From assembly GCF_003863355.1 (NCBI RefSeq), contig NZ_QQWG01000020.1, positions 21,089 to 85,088 of the forward strand: a stretch of 64,000 nt of DNA, given 5' to 3'. Both the position numbers and the translations under genes were made by a program. This document shows positions 45,642 through 55,255 of this stretch, piece after piece. The number at the start of each line of letters is the position of its first letter. Position 1 is the first letter of the stretch. Source of the DNA: Ancylomarina euxina. GTDB lineage: Bacteria > Bacteroidota > Bacteroidia > Bacteroidales > Marinifilaceae. The notes below the pieces were generated by a model. The model searched no databases. It was not told the origin of the DNA and saw nothing but the letters and a program-made list of their open reading frames with translations.

Positions 45642-46312
45642 TGTTTGTTAGGATGGAAACGATTAGTGCATGTATTTTTGATTTAGATGGTGTTGTAGTT
45701 GATACAGCTAAATACCACTATATAGCTTGGAAAAGCTTGGCCAATGGATTGGGTTTCGATTTTACAGAGGAGGATAACGAACGTTTAAAAGGTGTTAGCC
45801 GTATGCGTTCTTTGGAGATTCTAATGGAAATTGGTGGCGTAGATCTTGATCAGGAAACTCAATTGAAGTTGGCTGCTAAAAAGAACGAGGAGTATTTAGA
45901 ATACATTCTAAAGATGACACCTGATGAAATTCTTCCAGGGGTGAAGACTTTCTTCGAAGACTTAAAAGCCAAGGGGATTAAGATTGCCTTAGGTTCTGCA
46001 AGCAAGAATGCCATGACCATTCTTGAGCAATTGAAACTAACCTCATATTTCGACGCGATTGTTGATGGTACTCATGTTAGTAAGGCTAAGCCTGATCCTG
46101 AAGTGTTTTTGAAGGGAGCAGAGCTTTTAGGTTTTGAACCTGCAAATTGTGTGGTGTTTGAAGACGCTGAAGCTGGTGTTGAAGCTGCAATTAACGGAGG
46201 CATGCGATGTGTTGGAATTGGTTCTCCTGATGTTTTAAACAAAGCCAATTTTGTGGTTCCTGGTTTCGAAGGTTTTTCTTTTGAGACTATGGAGTCTGGT
46301 TTGAATAAGTAG
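45641..46312 (+). CDS. pgmB: Beta-phosphoglucomutase (HAD superfamily)
   Basis: This 223-residue cytoplasmic enzyme converts beta-glucose-1-phosphate to glucose-6-phosphate. The HAD motifs are FDLDGVVVDTAKYH (nucleophile Asp and acid Asp, about 13-24), the beta-PGM cap signature LKGVSRMRSLEIL, GSASKNA (motif II), KAKPDPEVF (motif III Lys) and VFEDAEAGVEAA (motif IV). The RMRS substrate loop supports beta-PGM rather than a generic phosphatase. The ATG at 45641 overlaps the transporter stop; a second ATG at 45653 is also usable. The GH65 phosphorylase that supplies its substrate is encoded 93 bp downstream. Confidence 0.93.
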   Translation: MFVRMETISACIFDLDGVVVDTAKYHYIAWKSLANGLGFDFTEEDNERLKGVSRMRSLEILMEIGGVDLDQETQLKLAAKKNEEYLEYILKMTPDEILPGVKTFFEDLKAKGIKIALGSASKNAMTILEQLKLTSYFDAIVDGTHVSKAKPDPEVFLKGAELLGFEPANCVVFEDAEAGVEAAINGGMRCVGIGSPDVLNKANFVVPGFEGFSFETMESGLNK

Positions 46313-46405
46313 TATTGGGGCTATTAAGCCTTTTACGATTTTAAGTAGCAGATTACTATCGGTTTTCAATTTATTATTGGTGCTGTAATCTAAAATTAAA
46401 GTAAA

Positions 46406-48718
46406 ATGAACGAGTATTTAAAGCATGATGAGTGGTGTATAATTGAAGAAGGGTTTAAACCTGAAAATCACCAGTCATCCGAAAGTATATTTAGTCTTGG
46501 AAATGGAAACATGGGACATCGTGCCATGTTCGAAGAGCAGTATTCCGGAGAGACTCTACAAGGAACCTATATTGCTGGGGTATATTATCCAGACAAAACC
46601 AGAGTGGGTTGGTGGAAAAATGGTTACCCAGAATATTTTGCCAAGGTGCTTAATGCGCCAAACTGGATTGGTATCGACGTTAAAATAAACGGAGAGATGC
46701 TTGATTTGGCAAAATGTAAGGTGAGCGAATTTGTTCGTACTCTTAACATGAAAGAAGGCGTATTAGAGCGATCTTTTGTGGCTACATTGAGTAATGGCAA
46801 TCAGGTGAAGATCGAAGCCAAACGTTTTTTGAGTATTGTAACTACTGAAGTTGGTGTGATTCGCTACTCGGTTACTGCTCTTAATTTCGATGGCAAAATC
46901 AGTTTCAATTCGTATATCGATGCCGACGTTAAGAACGAAGACTCGAACTATGATGAGAAATTTTGGGATATCTTAAATACCAAGTCGATGACTGGTGAAG
47001 CCTACATTACTGCACGTACCAAGAAGCTTGATTTTCATGTTTGTATGAACATGCGATATCAGGTTTTAAAGAATGGACAGGATGTTGCAGCTACAGCTGA
47101 TATCATCGAAAAGGAAAAATATGTTGCTAATAGCATTGAATTTAATGTTGAGCAAGGTGATGAACTTAGTTTTTACAAATATGTAAGTGTATTAAGCTCA
47201 TTGAATCACAGTAAAACTGAAATTAGTGGCAATGCTGCTAAAGTTTCTGCTGCTGCTTTCGAAAAAGGTTATGGAGCCTTATTGGAAGAGCATGTTGCGG
47301 CATGGGCTGAAAAATGGTCAATTTCTGATATTGTAATTGAAGGTGATGTAGCTGCTCAGCAAGCTATTCGTTTCAATATTTTCCAGTTAAATCAAACTTA
47401 CACTGGTGAAGATGAGCGTTTGAATATTGGTCCTAAGGGATTTACCGGAGAGAAATATGGTGGAAGTACTTATTGGGATACTGAAGCATACTGTGTGCCT
47501 TTCTATTTGAGTACATCTCGTCCTGAGGTGACTCGTAATCTCTTGATTTATCGTCATAAACAATTGCAAAAAGCGATTGAGAATGCTGAGAAATTAGGAT
47601 TCAAAAATGGAGCTGCTCTCTATCCTATGGTGACCATGAATGGTGAAGAGTGTCATAACGAATGGGAAATTACCTTCGAAGAAATTCACCGTAATGGAGC
47701 CATTGCTTTTGCCATTTACAACTACATCCGTCACACCGATGATAAAAAGTATTTGGCTGAATATGGTTTGGATGTTTTGGTTGGTATTTCACGTTTTTGG
47801 AGCCAAAGAGTAACTTACTCTACAGCGAAAAATAAATATGTGATGCTTGGCGTAACCGGACCGAATGAGTACGAAAACAACGTGAACAACAACTGGTATA
47901 CCAATACCATTGCATGTTGGTGTATGTCTTATACTCAGGAAGCCTTTAAATATGTGAAGGAAAGTAATCCTGTCCGTTACGAAGAAATTATCGAAAATCT
48001 GAATTTCGATTTCGAAACAGAAACGGCTAGATGGAGCGATATTGTTGAGAACATGCATTTCCCTATCGAGAAAGAAACAGGTGTTTTCTTGCAGCAAGAT
48101 GGTTTTATGGATAAGGAACAATTGATGGCTTCTGATTTGGATCCTCAATTCCGTCCGATTAACCAGTTCTGGTCTTGGGATAGAATTCTTCGTTCATGTT
48201 TCATCAAACAAGCCGATGTTCTTCAGGGTGTTTACTTGTTCGAAGAGAACTACGACTTGGAAACCATCAAGAAGAATTATAACTTCTACGAGCCAAGAAC
48301 ACTTCACGAGTCTTCTTTATCGCCATGTATTCACTCGATCTTAGCTTCTAAGATTGGTGATATCGATAGTGCTTATGAGATGTATTTAAGAACTTCTCGT
48401 TTGGATCTTGATGATTACAACCGTGAAGCTCACGAAGGCTTACATATTACCAGTATGGCTGGTACATGGATGTCGATTGTAGAAGGTTTTGGAGGTATGC
48501 GTGTGGTTAATGGACAACTTAGCCTGAAACCTCTTATTCCTGGACAATGGAAATCTTATTCTTTTAAAGTTTTATTCCGTGGGAACCTACTTAATATTTT
48601 TGTTTCAGCTGACGAAGTTGGCGTGATCAATGAAGAAGGTGAAGACGTTTCAATCTTTATAAAAGATGATGAATATAAAATAGAGAAGAGCAGTAGTCTG
48701 GTTATAGAAAACGAATAA
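46406..48718 (+). CDS. GH65 maltose (disaccharide) phosphorylase
   Basis: This 770-residue cytoplasmic enzyme would split maltose with phosphate into beta-glucose-1-phosphate and glucose, saving ATP. It has the GH65 N-terminal beta domain (GNGNMGHRAMFEE near 32-44), an alpha/alpha barrel with KYGGSTYWDTEAYC, and the catalytic motif GEECHNEWEITFEEIHRN (413-430), in which E421 is the likely general acid. A C-terminal domain is also present. The exact GEECHNEWEITFEE string is typical of maltose phosphorylases rather than trehalose or kojibiose phosphorylases, though specificity needs assay. There is no signal peptide. It stands between beta-PGM and secreted GH13 enzymes and completes the import-phosphorolysis route. 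Confidence 0.92.
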   Translation: MNEYLKHDEWCIIEEGFKPENHQSSESIFSLGNGNMGHRAMFEEQYSGETLQGTYIAGVYYPDKTRVGWWKNGYPEYFAKVLNAPNWIGIDVKINGEMLDLAKCKVSEFVRTLNMKEGVLERSFVATLSNGNQVKIEAKRFLSIVTTEVGVIRYSVTALNFDGKISFNSYIDADVKNEDSNYDEKFWDILNTKSMTGEAYITARTKKLDFHVCMNMRYQVLKNGQDVAATADIIEKEKYVANSIEFNVEQGDELSFYKYVSVLSSLNHSKTEISGNAAKVSAAAFEKGYGALLEEHVAAWAEKWSISDIVIEGDVAAQQAIRFNIFQLNQTYTGEDERLNIGPKGFTGEKYGGSTYWDTEAYCVPFYLSTSRPEVTRNLLIYRHKQLQKAIENAEKLGFKNGAALYPMVTMNGEECHNEWEITFEEIHRNGAIAFAIYNYIRHTDDKKYLAEYGLDVLVGISRFWSQRVTYSTAKNKYVMLGVTGPNEYENNVNNNWYTNTIACWCMSYTQEAFKYVKESNPVRYEEIIENLNFDFETETARWSDIVENMHFPIEKETGVFLQQDGFMDKEQLMASDLDPQFRPINQFWSWDRILRSCFIKQADVLQGVYLFEENYDLETIKKNYNFYEPRTLHESSLSPCIHSILASKIGDIDSAYEMYLRTSRLDLDDYNREAHEGLHITSMAGTWMSIVEGFGGMRVVNGQLSLKPLIPGQWKSYSFKVLFRGNLLNIFVSADEVGVINEEGEDVSIFIKDDEYKIEKSSSLVIENE

Positions 48719-48732
48719 CTCTAATGAAAAAG

Positions 48733-48792
48733 TGGCTTGCTGAATTGTGTATAAGAACAAGGATTGCAAGCCAATTTTTTTTACCTTTTAGG
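48733..48792 (+). terminator. Terminator of the MFS-pgmB-GH65 operon
   Basis: TGGCTTGC (48733-48740) pairs with GCAAGCCA (48776-48783) over a long loop and is followed by ATTTTTTTTA. It lies 14 bp past the GH65 stop. Confidence 0.6.
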
Positions 48793-48871
48793 TAATACGA
48801 AATAGGATTAAGCTCTTATATTTCATTTTATATCGGCCGCTAATCAAACAACTCAACAATCAAGCTTCCGA

Positions 48872-48888
48872 TGTTTGTCGGACAAACA
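48872..48888. promoter_or_regulatory. 17-bp palindrome just upstream of the GH13 start
   Basis: TGTTTGTCGGACAAACA has perfect 8-bp arms around one central base, 11 bp before the GH13 ATG. It could be a regulator site or a hairpin masking the start region. No second copy was found in the window. Confidence 0.4.
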
Positions 48889-48899
48889 ACAACCGAACC

Positions 48900-50762
48900 A
48901 TGAATGGATTAAAAACCTTATTAATCGCACTAAGTCTCACATTTATATGTGGTACGTCTTCCTTTGCTGGGAAAATAAAATTGGATCATGTTGAACCCAT
49001 GTTTTGGTGGGCTAATATGACCAACCCCAAACTACAAGTCATGATTCATGGCGAAAATATTTCTGATTGTCGAGTTGCAATCGATTATCCCGGGGTGACC
49101 GTTGAAAGAGTCATCAAGACTTATAATCCCAATTACTTATTTCTTGACCTTTTGATCAATAAATCGGCTCAAGCCGGAACTTTTGATATCCTTTTCACCA
49201 ATAAAGGTAAAACAAAAGCGACTTACAATTACGAATTGAAACAACGAAGAGCTGGTTCTGCTCAGCGTAAAGGTTTCGATACTTCCGACGTGGTGTATCT
49301 CACCATGCCCGACCGTTTCTCCAACGGAAATCCTGATAACGATTCAGTTGATGGAATGAATGACAAATTAGACAGAGAAAATCCTGATGGCCGTCATGGT
49401 GGTGATATCCAAGGTATCATCAACCATTTGGATTACCTGCAAGAGCTCGGTATTACAGCTATTTGGAATACACCTTTGATGGAAGATAATATGGCTAAGG
49501 TGTCTTATCATACTTATGCTATTTCCGATTTTTATAAGATCGATGCCCGATATGGCACGAATGAAGATTATGCTCGTTTGTCTGCTGAAGCAAAAAAGCG
49601 TGGCATTAAATTGATTATTGATATTGTAACCAACCATTCTGCATCAGCACATTGGTGGATGAAAGATTTACCATCAAAAGATTGGGTACATACTTTCCCA
49701 ACATTTACCAATTCGAATCATCGAAAGAGCACAACCAATGACCCTTATGTATCAAAAGTCGATTACGATTTAAATTTTAATGGATGGTTTGATACCAGCA
49801 TGCCAGATTTGAATCAAAAGAACGATTTACTTTTAACTTATTTAACTCAGAATACCATTTGGTGGATTGAGTTTGCCGATTTAGGTGGTGTTCGTGTTGA
49901 TACCTATCCATATAACGATAAAGATGCGATGGCTCTTTATGCCGCTGCCATTATGAACGAATATCCTAATTTCAATGTGGTTGGTGAGACCTGGTTGAGT
50001 ACCGCTGCCGAAATTTCGTACTGGCAGGAGGATGCTTTAAATCACGATGGCTACAATTCAAACTTGCCATGTGTGATGGATTTCTCATTGCTGGAAGCCA
50101 TGACCAAGGCATTTGATGAGAAGGAAAACTGGAATAAAGGTTTGATTCGTTTATACAACTCGTTGTCATTTGATTATTTCTACCCACATCCTGAGAACCT
50201 GTTTACTTTCATGGAGAATCATGATACCGACAGAATGATGACGGTATTGAATGGTGATATGCGTAAATATAAAATGCTAATGAGCTTTTTATTGACCACT
50301 CGTGGAATTCCTCAACTGTATTATGGAGGTGAAATCTTGATGGAAGGTCGCAAATCTGATGGAGATGGTGTGATGCGTATCGATTTTCCTGGAGGTTGGG
50401 AAGGCGATGCGAGAAATGCCTTTACCAAAGAGGGGAGAACAGAACGTGAGAATGAAGCTTTCGATTTCTTAAAGAAGCTCTTGAATTACCGTAAGGATAA
50501 TCCTGTATTGCACACTGGCAAACTGAAGCACTTTGTTCCTCAAGATGAAACTTACGTCTACTTCCGTTCCAATGAAGAGAAAACCATCATGGTTATCATG
50601 AATAACGATGAAGATAAGGCTAAAACAGTCGACCGTAAAAGATTCGACGAAGTGATGTCTGGTTTCATATCTGCCAAGAATGTGATGACCGATGAGAAAT
50701 TAAACGATATCAGCACGATTGAAGTGCCTGCAAAATCAGTTATGATTTTGGAATTACGATAA
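48900..50762 (+). CDS. GH13 neopullulanase/cyclomaltodextrinase-like enzyme (SusA-like), exported
   Basis: This 620-residue protein has a signal peptide (about 1-23, ending SFAG), an N-terminal cyclomaltodextrinase-type Ig domain (about 25-115), and a GH13 barrel containing TMPDRFSNGNPDND, DIVTNH, the nucleophile in GGVRVDTYPY (D334), acid E363 in VVGETW and D442 in MENHDTDRM. A C-terminal beta domain closes the protein. The domain order matches SusA-type neopullulanases, which trim imported maltooligosaccharides in the periplasm. It is the first of four exported glucan hydrolase genes running rightward, each separated by 160-200 bp. Confidence 0.93.
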   Translation: MNGLKTLLIALSLTFICGTSSFAGKIKLDHVEPMFWWANMTNPKLQVMIHGENISDCRVAIDYPGVTVERVIKTYNPNYLFLDLLINKSAQAGTFDILFTNKGKTKATYNYELKQRRAGSAQRKGFDTSDVVYLTMPDRFSNGNPDNDSVDGMNDKLDRENPDGRHGGDIQGIINHLDYLQELGITAIWNTPLMEDNMAKVSYHTYAISDFYKIDARYGTNEDYARLSAEAKKRGIKLIIDIVTNHSASAHWWMKDLPSKDWVHTFPTFTNSNHRKSTTNDPYVSKVDYDLNFNGWFDTSMPDLNQKNDLLLTYLTQNTIWWIEFADLGGVRVDTYPYNDKDAMALYAAAIMNEYPNFNVVGETWLSTAAEISYWQEDALNHDGYNSNLPCVMDFSLLEAMTKAFDEKENWNKGLIRLYNSLSFDYFYPHPENLFTFMENHDTDRMMTVLNGDMRKYKMLMSFLLTTRGIPQLYYGGEILMEGRKSDGDGVMRIDFPGGWEGDARNAFTKEGRTERENEAFDFLKKLLNYRKDNPVLHTGKLKHFVPQDETYVYFRSNEEKTIMVIMNNDEDKAKTVDRKRFDEVMSGFISAKNVMTDEKLNDISTIEVPAKSVMILELR

Positions 50763-50781
50763 TGTGATGATGCGTTGATTT

Positions 50782-50817
50782 AAAACCTGACAGAGTCGAA
50801 GACCTGTCAGCGTTTAA
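50782..50817. repeat. CCTGACAG-type intergenic repeat, copy A
   Basis: AAACCTGACAG (50783-50793) and CTGTCAGCGTTT form a loose inverted repeat around GTCGAAGAC. Related units lie at 50884-50933 and 53481-53501. This looks like a dispersed palindromic element placed between the GH13 and GH31 genes. Confidence 0.55.
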
Positions 50818-50883
50818 ATAGGAAGGTGATTTTGAAGCTGTAGAAAAATAACTTGACGCAGATTTATATACAGGAGTTAAATT

Positions 50884-50933
50884 AAAATCCAGACAGTCCC
50901 GATCGTTCGAGATAGACCTGTCAGGGTTTAAGT
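50884..50933. repeat. CCTGACAG-type intergenic repeat, copy B
   Basis: AAAATCCAGACAG and ACCTGTCAGGGTTT face each other across about 20 bases including CGATCGTTCGAGAT. It has the same core as copies A and C. Confidence 0.5.
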
Positions 50934-50960
50934 ATATGGTGTTTGATACTATAATATAAA

Positions 50961-53360
50961 ATGAGAAAGAATTTCTTTATAAAGATTCAAGTTCTGTGTT
51001 TACTTGTATTCCTTTCCGGAATTGTGACAGCACAGAATATACAACGTATTTATAAGAGTCACGAGTTAAAAAGTGAACATTTGCTTGTAAAGACCAACGA
51101 TGGTCAGTACCAGGTCAAGTTTTACGATGAGAATATTGTTGAAACAAGCTTTATTCCTAATGGCGAAAGTTTTAATCCTGAATCGCATGCCGTTGTTTTA
51201 AAGTCAGAAGACGTTAAGGCTAAATTGACTGACAGTAAGTCTGAATTGGTTTATGCCAGTTCAGGAATGACTGTCTTGTTAAGCAAATCCCCTTTTCAGA
51301 TTAGCTACATTTACAAAGGAAAGCAGCTGATTTCGGAAAAGCGAGGCTATTTTGCTTCAAAGGACAATGAAAGCATCGAATTCAACCTTGATAACACTGA
51401 ATCCCTAATGGGTGGTGGTGCCCGAGTATTGGGCATGAACCGTCGTGGTTACAGACTTCAGCTTTACAACAGGGCACACTATGGTTATGGAACCCGTTCC
51501 GAGTTGATGAACTACACCATGCCTTTGGTGATTTCATCAAAGCGATATGCGGTTCATTTCGACAACGCACCCATTGGCTTTCTGGATTTGGATAGTGAAA
51601 AAAATAATACCCTAGCCTACGAAACCATTTCGGGAAGAAAAACTTATCAGGTGATTGCAGGTGATACCTGGCCTGAATTCATGAAAGAGTTTACGGATCT
51701 GACAGGAAAACAGCCCTTACTGCCTCGATGGGCTTTGGGGAATTTCTCAAGTCGTTTTGGTTACCACTCCGAAGAGGAAACACGAGCTACTGTAGAGCTA
51801 TTCAAAAAAGATAGCATTCCCTTGGATGCGATTATTTTGGACTTGTTCTGGTTTGGGAAAGATATGAAGGGGAATATGGGAACCTTGGAATTTTTAAGGG
51901 ATTCGTTTCCTAATCCAAAACAAATGATGGCTGATTTTAATCAGCAGGGGGTTAAAACCATTCTGATTACGGAGCCATTCGTTCTGACCACATCGAAAAG
52001 ATGGGACGAGGCAGTTGAAAATAAAGTATTGGGTACCGATTCTTTGGGAAATCCATTCAAATACGATTTCTATTTCGGAAATACCGGACTGGTTGATGTT
52101 TTCAAGCCTGAAGCCATGGATTGGTTTTGGAATATTTACAAGGAACAAATCAACAATGGTGTTGGCGGCTGGTGGGGTGACTTAGGCGAACCAGAGGTTC
52201 ATCCTTCAGACTTGAAGCATATCAATGGATCTGCCGATGAGGTTCATAATATTTATGGGCACCAGTGGGCTAAGTTGGTTTTCGAAGGCTACAAAAAAGA
52301 TTTTCCAAATCAGCGACCTTTCATTTTAATGAGAGCGGGTGCCGTTGGATCTCAGCGCTATGGCATGATTCCATGGTCGGGTGATGTGAGCCGTTCATGG
52401 GATGGACTAAAACCACAAACAGAGATTTCATTACAAATGGGACTGCAGGGGATCGCTTATATGCACTCCGATTTGGGTGGTTTTGCTGGTGCCAATTTGG
52501 ATGATGAATTGTATACACGTTGGTTGCAGTACGGTGTATTCCAACCAATTTTTCGACCACATGCACAGGAGGATGTGCCTTCGGAGCCCGTGTTTCGCGA
52601 AGCAAAAACCAAAGCCTTGGCTAAAAAAGCTATTGAGTTGAGATATCGCATGTTGCCTTATAATTATTCTTTGGCTCATGAAAATTCGGTTTTAGGTATG
52701 CCTTTAATGCGTCCTCTGTTTTTTGAGGAGCAGGACAATGCCAAGCTTTTTGATCTTTCAGATACGTATATGTGGGGTGATGCCTTTTTAGTTTCACCAA
52801 TTACCGATGCCAAAGTCACTGAAAGTGAAGTGTATTTTCCAGCCAACAATACCTGGTTCGATTTCTATACCGATGAAATGATTGAAGGTGGTTCAGCCAA
52901 AAAAGTAGAGGTTGCTGAAGATCATATTCCTGTATATGTACGAGCAGGATCATTTGTGCCACTTGCGAAATTGGTGCAGTCAACTGTTGACTATTCCGGT
53001 AAGCATATCGATCTGCATTATTATCATTCGAATGCAGTTGACACGGGGAAAGGCTATTTGTTCGATGATGATGGTTCAACACCTGAAGCTTTTGAAAAAG
53101 GCAATTACGAATTGATTAACTTTACTTCTCATACAAGCAAGAAGAATTTACAAATTGGATTTGAATCAGAAAAAGGGGAGCGTTTTGTTGCTGTGGATCG
53201 TGAATTTGAACTCATCATTCACAATATAGCCAAGCAACCTAAGAAGGTGAAGTTGGCAGGCAAAAAAACAGATTTCAGCTGGAATGCCGAGAAGAAGCTT
53301 TTATCAGTAAAAGTGAAAATCACCTCTGGTGACAAGACCTCAGTGAATGTAAAATTGTAA
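50961..53360 (+). CDS. GH31 alpha-glucosidase, exported
   Basis: This 799-residue enzyme has a signal peptide (about 1-24, ending VTAQ). It shows an N-terminal beta-sandwich with GGGARVLGMNRRGYRLQLYN, then a GH31 barrel with LDAIILDLFWFG, the nucleophile in WWGDLGEPE (D407), and the acid in WSGDVSRSWDGL (D474). HSDLGGF-type and FRPHAQ regions follow, then two C-terminal beta domains. GH31 retaining enzymes release glucose from the non-reducing end of maltooligosaccharides or isomaltose. Periplasmic action in starch breakdown is inferred from its place between GH13 genes. Alpha-1,4 versus alpha-1,6 preference cannot be decided here. Confidence 0.93.
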   Translation: MRKNFFIKIQVLCLLVFLSGIVTAQNIQRIYKSHELKSEHLLVKTNDGQYQVKFYDENIVETSFIPNGESFNPESHAVVLKSEDVKAKLTDSKSELVYASSGMTVLLSKSPFQISYIYKGKQLISEKRGYFASKDNESIEFNLDNTESLMGGGARVLGMNRRGYRLQLYNRAHYGYGTRSELMNYTMPLVISSKRYAVHFDNAPIGFLDLDSEKNNTLAYETISGRKTYQVIAGDTWPEFMKEFTDLTGKQPLLPRWALGNFSSRFGYHSEEETRATVELFKKDSIPLDAIILDLFWFGKDMKGNMGTLEFLRDSFPNPKQMMADFNQQGVKTILITEPFVLTTSKRWDEAVENKVLGTDSLGNPFKYDFYFGNTGLVDVFKPEAMDWFWNIYKEQINNGVGGWWGDLGEPEVHPSDLKHINGSADEVHNIYGHQWAKLVFEGYKKDFPNQRPFILMRAGAVGSQRYGMIPWSGDVSRSWDGLKPQTEISLQMGLQGIAYMHSDLGGFAGANLDDELYTRWLQYGVFQPIFRPHAQEDVPSEPVFREAKTKALAKKAIELRYRMLPYNYSLAHENSVLGMPLMRPLFFEEQDNAKLFDLSDTYMWGDAFLVSPITDAKVTESEVYFPANNTWFDFYTDEMIEGGSAKKVEVAEDHIPVYVRAGSFVPLAKLVQSTVDYSGKHIDLHYYHSNAVDTGKGYLFDDDGSTPEAFEKGNYELINFTSHTSKKNLQIGFESEKGERFVAVDREFELIIHNIAKQPKKVKLAGKKTDFSWNAEKKLLSVKVKITSGDKTSVNVKL

Positions 53361-53376
53361 ATAAATTATCAATTAG

Positions 53377-53430
53377 TTTCTCCTCCTTTTTTTAAGGAGG
53401 AGTACCCGAGGAACGAGGGGGAGGTGGTTT
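53377..53430. repeat. CTCCTCC/GGAGGAG intergenic repeat, copy A
   Basis: CTCCTCC and GGAGGAG form a hairpin over a T/A loop, followed by TACCCGAGGAACGAGGGGGAG-type sequence. A second near-identical unit lies at 55256-55308, so it is a repeated intergenic element and not a terminator specific to the GH31 gene. Confidence 0.75.
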
Positions 53431-53480
53431 GTTGTAACCTCTAATACCAAAAACAACCTTGTCATCAAAACATAACAACT

Positions 53481-53501
53481 AAACCTGACAGGTTTTTAAA
53501 T
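53481..53501. repeat. CCTGACAG-type intergenic repeat, copy C
   Basis: AAACCTGACAGGTTT is a 15-bp perfect palindrome with loop GAC, 20 bp ahead of the next GH13 start. It is the compact form of copies A and B. Confidence 0.5.
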
Positions 53502-53520
53502 ATTTGAAACGCTATATAAT

Positions 53521-55179
53521 ATGAAACTTCAAACAAAATTAATTAGTCTACTGACGCTGCTATTGGCTTTGGGCGGCTGTGTTAATGCCGACAAGCAAGC
53601 TAAGACAAACGAAGCCCCCTTTATTTGGGACGGTGCCAATGTCTATTTCTTATTGACTGACCGTTTTAACAATGGTGATCAGTCTAATGATGTCAACTTT
53701 GATAGAACAAAGGAAACTGCAAAACTACGTGGTTTTGAAGGGGGTGATATCAAAGGGGTGACTCAAAAAATTAAAGAAGGTTATTTTAATAATCTGGGAA
53801 TAAATGCCATTTGGATGACACCCATTACGGAGCAAATTCACGGTGCAATAGATGAAGGAACAGGTGCTACCTATGGCTTCCATGGCTATTGGGCTAAGGA
53901 TTGGACGGCACTAGATCCTAACTTCGGAACAAAAGCCGACTTGGCTGAGCTTGTTGAAACGGCTCATGCTCATGGTATTCGAATTTTATTGGATGGTGTG
54001 ATTAACCATACAGGACCAGCTACTGAAAAGGATCCAGCCTGGGAGGAATCATGGGTAAGAACTTGTCCGACTTGTGACTACACCAGTTATAAAAACACCA
54101 TAGAATGTACTTTGACCAGCAACTTACCTGATGTAAAAACAGAAAGCATGGAAGAGGTTAATATTCCATCTGAGCTAGCAAAAAAATGGAAAGCTGAAGG
54201 TCGTTACGATGATGAGATGGCAGAGTTGGATGCCTTCTTTGCAAGAACAGGCTACCCTAGAACACCAAAATATCATTTGATAAAATGGATGTGTGATTAC
54301 ATCATAGAGTTTGGAATTGATGGCTACAGAGGCGACACTGTAAAGCATACAGAAGAATCAGTTTGGGCTGATCTGAAAAAGGAATGCGATTATGCCTTTA
54401 GAACCTGGAAACAGAATCATCCTGAAAAAGTGTTGGATGACAATGACTTTTATTTGGTAGGTGAGGTTTACAATTTCAATATCAGTGCTGCTAAAGCTTT
54501 CGATTTTGGAGACAAGCAGGTAAACTACTACGATTATGGTTTTAATAGCATGATCAACTTCGAGTTTAAGTACAATGCATTGGTAGGCTATGAGGATCTA
54601 TTCTCTCGCTATTCTACTATTTTGAATGAAGAATTAAAAACTGCAGGTGTATTAAATTACATGACATCGCATGACGATGGTAGTCCTTTCGATTCTTCGA
54701 GAAGCAAAACCTACGAAACGGCAACCAAGCTCTTGCTTTGTCCTGGAACTTCGCAGGTTTATTATGGCGATGAGTCAGCTCGTTCTTTGGAAATTGAAGG
54801 TACTGAAGGTGATGCCACATTGCGTTCGTTCATGAACTGGGAAGACATTGCCAAGGATGCCAAAACACAAGCCTTGTTGCAGCATTGGCAAAAGCTTGGT
54901 CAATTTCGTAGAAATCATCCAGCTGTAGGTGCAGGTGTCCATCAAATGATCTCTGAGAAGCCCTATGTTTTTGCAAGAAGCTTTGCTCAGGAAAACTATC
55001 GTGACTATGTGGTTGTAGCTCTTGATTTGATGAAAGGCAAGAAAGAAATTCCTGTCGCAGGTTTTGAAGACGGAATTCAATTAAGAGATGCCTATTCGGG
55101 GAAAACAGCAAAAGTGATTGATTCTAAAATTGTTTTGGATACCAAATTCGATATCGTATTACTTGAGCAAACTTTGTAA
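53521..55179 (+). CDS. GH13 alpha-amylase, lipoprotein
   Basis: This 552-residue lipoprotein has lipobox LGGC (Cys 20), so it is probably membrane-anchored and possibly surface exposed. The GH13 barrel starts almost at once (VYFLLTDRFNNGD). Key residues are D272 in DGYRGDTVKH, E315 in YLVGEVYN and D385 in TSHDDGSPF. Between the third and fourth barrel strands there is a long insert (about 165-250) with CPTCDYTSY, a CxxC pair. YGDESAR near residue 420 is typical of periplasmic MalS-like amylases. It may act as SusG-like or as a debranching helper; the exact linkage is open. It is third in the rightward series of glucan hydrolases. Confidence 0.92.
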   Translation: MKLQTKLISLLTLLLALGGCVNADKQAKTNEAPFIWDGANVYFLLTDRFNNGDQSNDVNFDRTKETAKLRGFEGGDIKGVTQKIKEGYFNNLGINAIWMTPITEQIHGAIDEGTGATYGFHGYWAKDWTALDPNFGTKADLAELVETAHAHGIRILLDGVINHTGPATEKDPAWEESWVRTCPTCDYTSYKNTIECTLTSNLPDVKTESMEEVNIPSELAKKWKAEGRYDDEMAELDAFFARTGYPRTPKYHLIKWMCDYIIEFGIDGYRGDTVKHTEESVWADLKKECDYAFRTWKQNHPEKVLDDNDFYLVGEVYNFNISAAKAFDFGDKQVNYYDYGFNSMINFEFKYNALVGYEDLFSRYSTILNEELKTAGVLNYMTSHDDGSPFDSSRSKTYETATKLLLCPGTSQVYYGDESARSLEIEGTEGDATLRSFMNWEDIAKDAKTQALLQHWQKLGQFRRNHPAVGAGVHQMISEKPYVFARSFAQENYRDYVVVALDLMKGKKEIPVAGFEDGIQLRDAYSGKTAKVIDSKIVLDTKFDIVLLEQTL

Positions 55180-55180
55180 T

Positions 55181-55230
55181 TAACCGCAAAGAACGCTAAG
55201 TGTCGCGCAAAGTGCGCAAGCTTATTTTGC
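55181..55230. repeat. CGCAAAG-type intergenic repeat
   Basis: TTAACCGCAAAGAACGCTAAG is followed by GCGCAAAGTGCGCAAG. Degenerate CGCAAAG units of this kind recur between genes in many bacteria of this phylum. No coding potential is seen. It begins right after the GH13 stop codon. Confidence 0.5.
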
Positions 55231-55255
55231 GATATACGAATATGATTTCATGAAA

